Below, piece after piece: positions 62,515 to 64,000 of a stretch of DNA of 64,000 nucleotides. Within the stretch, counting starts at the first letter, position 1. Every line of letters begins with the position of its first letter. The notes below the pieces were generated by a model, which saw only the letters and a list, made by a program, of their open reading frames with translations, searched no databases and had not been told where the DNA came from. Source of the stretch: Rhodococcus sp. OK302 (GTDB lineage Bacteria > Actinomycetota > Actinomycetes > Mycobacteriales > Mycobacteriaceae); the NCBI RefSeq assembly GCF_002245895.1, contig NZ_NPJZ01000001.1:4252501-4316500 (forward strand), given 5' to 3'. The translations under genes and the position numbers were made by a program.

Positions 62515-62601
62515 TCATCGAAGATTCGGCACCGTTTCGAAGCCCACAATCACGGCGCCATAATCGGTTTGTTGCTCCACTATGACATTCCTTCTGACCA
62601 T
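62515..62601 (-). pseudogene. Remnant 5' end of a second FAD dehydrogenase gene
   Basis: From ATG 62601 the frame reads MVRRNVIVEQQTDYGAVIVG then FETVPNLR and stops. It aligns with the start of the FAD dehydrogenase at 54754 (MVKRSVTMKPQNDYDVVIVG, then F). The FAD motif is broken after VIVGF. The AGAAGGAG ribosome site is also kept. Only 28 codons remain, 64 bp before the Rieske start. A deletion or recombination probably replaced the old gene by the Rieske operon while keeping the promoter. Translation of this stub could still occur and might affect the downstream start. Confidence 0.75.
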
Positions 62602-62809
62602 GAGACTCCTTCTGATAAGGCCGACAAATCGAAAGCGCCGAAAACCCGTACAAAGAACCAACCTGAAACAAGAACTCCCGACGCCTCACTCTCATGAAGA
62701 GTGCGTTTCACAAGCATTCAGGAGCCAATAGGCATTTCACAAACATCCCGGAATCGATAGGACATGTCAAGGGGTATCGACCATCATCTGAACCGTAACG
62801 GCAAATTTT
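62602..62809 (-). promoter_or_regulatory. Leader homologous to 54755-54920
   Basis: Shares GAGACTCCTTCTGATAA, AAGCGCCGAAAAC, TCATGAA, TTCAGGA and ACATGTCAAGGG-type blocks in the same order with the FAD dehydrogenase leader, with scattered substitutions and a few indels. It should hold the Rieske operon promoter. Confidence 0.7.
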
Positions 62810-62857
62810 GCCAAAAAGGTGTAAGCGGATCGAGGGAGTATCAGAAAAACGGTGTAA
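62810..62857. repeat. Two 33-bp direct repeats (operator-like)
   Basis: GGTGTAA at 62818-62824 and again at 62851-62857 (33-bp period). The second unit contains ATCGAGGGAGTATCAGAAAA followed by ACGGTGTAA, nearly the same as the units at 54954-55015. It lies about 370-400 bp upstream of the Rieske start and on the same side of the duplicated leader as in the first locus. Confidence 0.78.
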
Positions 62858-63129
62858 ATTTCCGATCCGGTTGCTGAATTCTTTTGAGCCCCAGTCAGCT
62901 GACGAGGTGATCACGAAGGCGTTGGGCGCAGATATGAAGCTGCAGTTCCGTCGATGCCTACGACAATGCGCTGACAGAGACCGTGGCTGACGCGTACAGA
63001 CCGAACACACGGGCAGCCGCCCCCCATTAAGGACCGCAAACCCCTCGCGACGTCGAGTTCTCCACTCTTACATCGAAGTTTCAGCTCACGTGGAAACGGT
63101 CGAGAACCCAAACGGTTCGATCTGCGCTG
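62858..63129. other. Gap between repeats and DUF3263-like gene
   Basis: About 270 bp. Nothing with coding or structural support is visible; the matching region at 55020 onward is not similar, so the duplication ends at the repeats. Confidence 0.4.
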
Positions 63130-63462
63130 TTATGTCTCTTCAGTGTCGCAGAACATGAGGCACCCACTATGCGAACGCCTATTGTACGGCTCTCCGCCGA
63201 TTCGACGGTCACAGATAGCGAGCATCGCAGCCCGTACCGATTCGTCTGGAACCAGGCCGGCTTGAGTGATGAGAAGATTCGCGAGCCGCGTGAAGTAGAT
63301 GCACGACGGCACTCCGAAGGTAGTGAAAATATCTTCGTCAGTTCCGCCGCCGTACGGCGCCCAAAGTTCGCCGAACTGGATTAGTTCCGCGGACCGGAGT
63401 GCGGCGGCAGACCCGCCGGAAACGCCGCCGAGTTCGACGACATCTGCGGAAGGTATGGACAT
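63130..63462 (-). CDS. DUF3263-like small protein
   Basis: A 110-residue protein. The core IQFGELWAPYGGGTDEDIFT (~28-47) followed by FGVPSCIYFTRLANLLI resembles actinobacterial DUF3263 proteins, in which a short helical, possibly HTH-like, unit carries GG.sEDIf..FGls...Y..RL. Function is unknown. The start at 63462 has a clear AAGGAG site. It lies 63 bp downstream of lipA on the same strand, so the two may be co-transcribed. The C-terminal tail (GGEPYNRRSHSGCLMFCDTE) has two Cys and is less typical. Confidence 0.7.
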   Translation of the reverse strand: MSIPSADVVELGGVSGGSAAALRSAELIQFGELWAPYGGGTDEDIFTTFGVPSCIYFTRLANLLITQAGLVPDESVRAAMLAICDRRIGGEPYNRRSHSGCLMFCDTEET

Positions 63463-63525
63463 GGGAATCTCCTTGTACGGGGACGGAAGTGCAGGGACGG
63501 AAGTGTGAAATCGTGTGGGGTGGAT

Positions 63526-64000
63526 CTAGCAGGATGAGGTGGCGGCGACAGCCTCCGCATGCAGGCGGCCGGCGCGGTAAGAGGACCGGACCAGCGGGCC
63601 GGACATGACGCCTAAGAATCCGATCTCGCGCGCGATCTGTTCGAGGTGGGTGAACTCCCCGGGCTCAGCCCATCGCTCTACCGGATGGTGCCGGGAAGAC
63701 GGTCGCAGATACTGGGTGATCGTGATCAGCTGACAACCGGCGCCATGCAAGTCGTGCAAGGCCTGGATCGCCTCATCGGTGTTCTCACCCAACCCGAGGA
63801 TGAGGTTCGACTTGGTTATCAGGTCCTCCTCGCGAGCCCGAGTGATCACCTCGAGCGACCGTTCGTAGGTGAATGCTGGTCTGACCCGCCGAAATACTCG
63901 GGGTACGGTTTCCACGTTATGTGCCAACACTTCTGGCCTCGTGTTGAACACCTCTCGCAGTTGGGCGGGATCCGCATTGAAGTCCGGGATAAGCAGTTCG
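63526..64000 (-). CDS. lipA: Lipoyl synthase, C-terminal part (cut by window end)
   Basis: Lipoyl synthase is a radical-SAM enzyme that inserts two sulfurs into octanoyl-lysine of lipoyl domains. Only the last ~157 codons are present. [60 protein letters not shown] and the end [18 protein letters not shown], with the conserved RSSY that binds the auxiliary cluster, are diagnostic. The CxxxCxxC motifs are outside the window. It is near a lone lipoyl-domain gene and an E1 complex, so it may be a dedicated copy, or simply the housekeeping one. Confidence 0.95.
   Translation of the reverse strand, partial: ELLIPDFNADPAQLREVFNTRPEVLAHNVETVPRVFRRVRPAFTYERSLEVITRAREEDLITKSNLILGLGENTDEAIQALHDLHGAGCQLITITQYLRPSSRHHPVERWAEPGEFTHLEQIAREIGFLGVMSGPLVRSSYRAGRLHAEAVAATSSC

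Overview
The window looks like the chromosome of a high-GC actinobacterium of the Nocardiaceae, most likely Rhodococcus. The reasons are GC-rich third positions throughout, a thiC gene under a TPP riboswitch, malate:quinone oxidoreductase, an AccD3-like fused carboxyltransferase, FadE-type acyl-CoA dehydrogenase pairs, a PknK/MalT-like regulator, a DUF3263-like protein, and many TetR, SDR, MFS and luciferase-like genes. The genus is inferred from gene content, not from a marker gene.

Layout. (a) 1-7.8 kb is mostly housekeeping: the 5' end of pta, a MurJ-like flippase, thiC with its riboswitch, mqo and a LysR regulator. (b) 7.8-16.6 kb starts the accessory part: an HSL-type hydrolase, an SDR, a type II lumazine synthase (RibH2-like), a stand-alone riboflavin kinase, an MFS exporter, a SnoaL-like protein and two adjacent acyl-CoA dehydrogenases. 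(c) 16.9-19.9 kb holds a MoxR ATPase and a CoxE/VWA partner broken by a frameshift, with an opposite-strand hydrolase between them. (d) 20-34 kb is a long leftward catabolic block. In transcription order it runs SDR, luciferase-like monooxygenase, flavin reductase, degenerate RibBA paralogue, MFS importer, AccD3-like carboxyltransferase, aldehyde dehydrogenase, ADP-forming acyl-CoA synthetase, Cys-less thiolase and DUF35. (e) 34-46.9 kb has two enoyl-CoA hydratases, TetR and ArsR regulators, an SDR, acs, a second HSL-type hydrolase, a 1087-residue pseudokinase/LuxR regulator and another TetR. (f) 47.4-50.7 kb has an IS256-family transposase whose apparent right end lies about 45 bp before a complete ribBA and a second flavin reductase. 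(g) 50.8-62.5 kb is a second leftward block: Rieske oxygenase, ferredoxin, E1 alpha, E1 beta, a lone lipoyl domain, fused CoA-transferase, MFS, an FAD dehydrogenase, a second luciferase-like monooxygenase and a phosphotriesterase-like lactonase. (h) The right edge has a DUF3263-like gene and the 3' part of lipA.

How the parts may work together (inference). Two luciferase-like, presumably FMNH2-dependent, monooxygenases each lie near a flavin reductase. Each reductase is translationally coupled or adjacent to a RibBA-type gene, and RibH2 and a riboflavin kinase are also present. The region therefore seems to carry its own FMN supply for FMN-dependent oxygenation. The SDRs, possible ester/lactone hydrolases, CoA-activating enzymes, acyl-CoA dehydrogenases, hydratases and thiolase/DUF35 pair suggest an alicyclic or terpenoid-like substrate. 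It would be oxidised to a ketone, opened through a lactone or ester, and degraded by beta-oxidation-like steps. The substrate cannot be read from the sequence.

Regulation visible in the DNA. A CTAACGGACAACTGT motif occurs as pairs 28 bp apart upstream of both HSL-type hydrolases, and once in inverted orientation upstream of the TetR gene at 35.0-35.6 kb. This suggests a small TetR regulon. Separately, 33-bp repeats and a homologous leader of about 0.3 kb lie upstream of both the FAD dehydrogenase and the Rieske operon. The second copy still carries the first 28 codons of a lost FAD dehydrogenase gene. No tRNA, rRNA, CRISPR array or FMN riboswitch was seen.
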